DNA of 8,085 bases from an uncultured Ideonella sp. (GTDB lineage: Bacteria; Pseudomonadota; Gammaproteobacteria; Burkholderiales; Burkholderiaceae), in the NCBI GenBank assembly GCA_946479475.1, contig CAMLGG010000239.1:1-8085 (forward strand), in the 5' to 3' direction. This document shows, piece after piece, positions 6,642-8,085 of the stretch; the stretch's first letter is position 1, and every line of letters begins with the position of its first letter. The notes under the pieces are model-generated. The model had not been told where the DNA came from, did no database searches, and worked only from the letters and a program-made list of their open reading frames with translations. A program made the position numbers and the translations under genes.

Positions 6642-8085
6642 ATGAGCGAACGCATCTCCCTCCACGGCCTGCAGGTCGATCGCCAACTCAAGACCTTCAT
6701 CGACGAGCAGGTGCTGCCGGGCACCGGCGTCGAAGCGGGCGACTTCTGGGCCGGCTTCGACCGCATCGTCCACGACCTCGCGCCCAAGAACGCGGCCCTG
6801 CTGGCCGAGCGCGACCGCCTGCAGGCGGCGATGGACGAGTGGCATCGCGCCAACCCCGGTCCGCTGGACAGGAAGGCGAAGCAGAAGGCCTATCGCAAGC
6901 ACCTGGAGAAGATCGGCTACCTCGTCGAAGAGCCGGCCGACGCCAAGGCGAAGACGAAGAACGTGGATGCGGAGCTCGCTGCGCAGGCCGGGCCGCAGCT
7001 CGTCGTGCCCATCACGAACGCCCGTTATGCGCTGAACGCGGCCAATGCGCGCTGGGGCTCGCTCTACGACGCCCTGTATGGCACCGACGCGCTGCCGGAG
7101 ACGGATGGCGCCGAGAAGGGCCCGGGCTACAACCCGGTGCGTGGCGCCAAGGTGATCGAGTACGCCCGCCACGTGCTGGACCGCACCGCGCCGCTGGCGC
7201 AGGGCTCGCACGTGGACTCCACCGGCTACCGCGTCGAGGGCGGCGCGCTCGTCGTCACGCTGAAGGACGGCACGACGACCGGCCTGAAGAAGAACAAGCA
7301 CTTCATCGGCTACCAGGGCGCGGCCAGCAATCCATCGTCCATCCTGCTCGAGCACAACGGCCTGCACCTGGACATCCGCATCGACCGCGAGACGCCGATC
7401 GGCCAGAACGACCCGGCAGGCGTTTCGGACCTGGTGGTCGAGGCGGCCCTGTCCACCATCCTCGACCTCGAGGACTCGGTGGCCGTGGTCGACGCGGCCG
7501 ACAAGGTGCTGGCCTACGGCAACTGGCTGGGCATCCTCAAGGGCACGCTGACCGAGACCTTCGTCAAGGGCGGCAAGCAGATGACGCGCGGCCTGAACCC
7601 CGACCGCGTCTACACCGCGCCCAAGGGCCAGGGCACCGTCACGCTGCATGGCCGCTCGCTGCTCTTCGTGCGCAACGTCGGCCACCTGATGACCAACCCG
7701 GCCATCCTCTGGGGCACCGAAGGCCGCGAGATCCCCGAGGGGATCATGGATGCGGTGATCACCACCGCCATCGCGATGCACGACCTGCAGGGCCACGGCG
7801 TGAACGGCCTGCGCAACTCGCGCACCGGCAGCGTCTACATCGTCAAGCCCAAGATGCACGGCCCGGCCGAAGTGGCCTTTGCCGACGAGCTCTTCGGCCG
7901 CGTGGAGAAGCTGCTGGGCCTGCCGAAGCACACCGTCAAGCTGGGCATCATGGACGAGGAGCGCCGGACCTCGGTCAACCTCAAGGCCTGCATCGCCGCC
8001 GCGAAGTCACGCGTGGCGTTCATCAACACCGGCTTCCTCGACCGCACGGGCGACGAGATGCACACCGCCATGCACGCCGGCCCCA
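6642..8085 (+). CDS. glcB: Malate synthase G, 3' truncated by the window end
   Basis: The frame is open from ATG 6642 to the last base, giving 481 of an expected 720-730 residues. Malate synthase G condenses glyoxylate with acetyl-CoA to malate and CoA in the cytosol, as a Mg2+-dependent monomer of the glyoxylate/glycolate pathways. Family signatures appear in order: the helical N-terminal clasp, starting [15 protein letters not shown]; the extra domain specific to the G isoform (about 130-260); [12 protein letters not shown] (D275, E277, D278); [20 protein letters not shown] with catalytic R344 (Arg338 in the E. coli enzyme); [23 protein letters not shown], where E439 should be one Mg2+ ligand; and [11 protein letters not shown], where D467 should be the other. 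The catalytic base Asp and C-terminal plug lie beyond the window. Neighbouring gene order (regulator, dehalogenase, glcB) suggests use of glycolate-derived glyoxylate. Identity is essentially certain. Confidence 0.97.
   Translation, partial: MSERISLHGLQVDRQLKTFIDEQVLPGTGVEAGDFWAGFDRIVHDLAPKNAALLAERDRLQAAMDEWHRANPGPLDRKAKQKAYRKHLEKIGYLVEEPADAKAKTKNVDAELAAQAGPQLVVPITNARYALNAANARWGSLYDALYGTDALPETDGAEKGPGYNPVRGAKVIEYARHVLDRTAPLAQGSHVDSTGYRVEGGALVVTLKDGTTTGLKKNKHFIGYQGAASNPSSILLEHNGLHLDIRIDRETPIGQNDPAGVSDLVVEAALSTILDLEDSVAVVDAADKVLAYGNWLGILKGTLTETFVKGGKQMTRGLNPDRVYTAPKGQGTVTLHGRSLLFVRNVGHLMTNPAILWGTEGREIPEGIMDAVITTAIAMHDLQGHGVNGLRNSRTGSVYIVKPKMHGPAEVAFADELFGRVEKLLGLPKHTVKLGIMDEERRTSVNLKACIAAAKSRVAFINTGFLDRTGDEMHTAMHAGP

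Noticed and set aside
6402..7931. 509-codon minus-strand open frame over the dehalogenase end and glcB
   Set aside because: It spans two well-supported genes on the other strand and its translation shows no recognisable family.

Overview
The window reads as chromosomal DNA of a high-GC betaproteobacterium, most likely a Burkholderiales member of the Rubrivivax/Leptothrix/Caldimonas type. This is an inference from GC-rich codon use, the style of the PglL-type glycosyltransferase, a LysR - type II haloacid dehalogenase - malate synthase G cluster, and small secreted proteins of a kind common in that order. No species assignment is possible from sequence reading alone.

Layout. (1) Positions 1-2105, plus strand: the 3' end of a membrane-protein gene, then a complete PglL/Wzy_C-type O-oligosaccharyltransferase. 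(2) 2188-3654, plus: a complete M20-family zinc peptidase with all expected metal ligands. (3) 3655-3823: convergent intergenic region with a perfect 13-bp inverted repeat that probably ends transcription from both sides. (4) 3824-4663, minus: two tandem paralogous genes for small secreted proteins, 149 and 92 aa, that share a signal peptide, an ERNVFD motif and a TRxxVRxE(F/Y) repeat. (5) 4912-5823, minus: a CrgA-like LysR regulator. (6) 5923-8085, plus, divergent from lysR: an L-2-haloacid dehalogenase with the full catalytic set, then after 32 nt the first two thirds of malate synthase G, cut by the window end.

Working together. The dehalogenase would turn 2-haloacids, such as monohaloacetate, into 2-hydroxyacids. 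Glycolate from haloacetate can be oxidised to glyoxylate, which malate synthase G condenses with acetyl-CoA to give malate. The divergent LysR gene is the obvious candidate regulator. The glycosyltransferase, peptidase and small secreted proteins show no clear functional tie to that cluster.

I see no rRNA, tRNA, CRISPR array, insertion sequence, integrase or phage gene. Composition looks even throughout. Nothing here is convincingly a new system; the least explained element is the tandem pair of small secreted repeat proteins.
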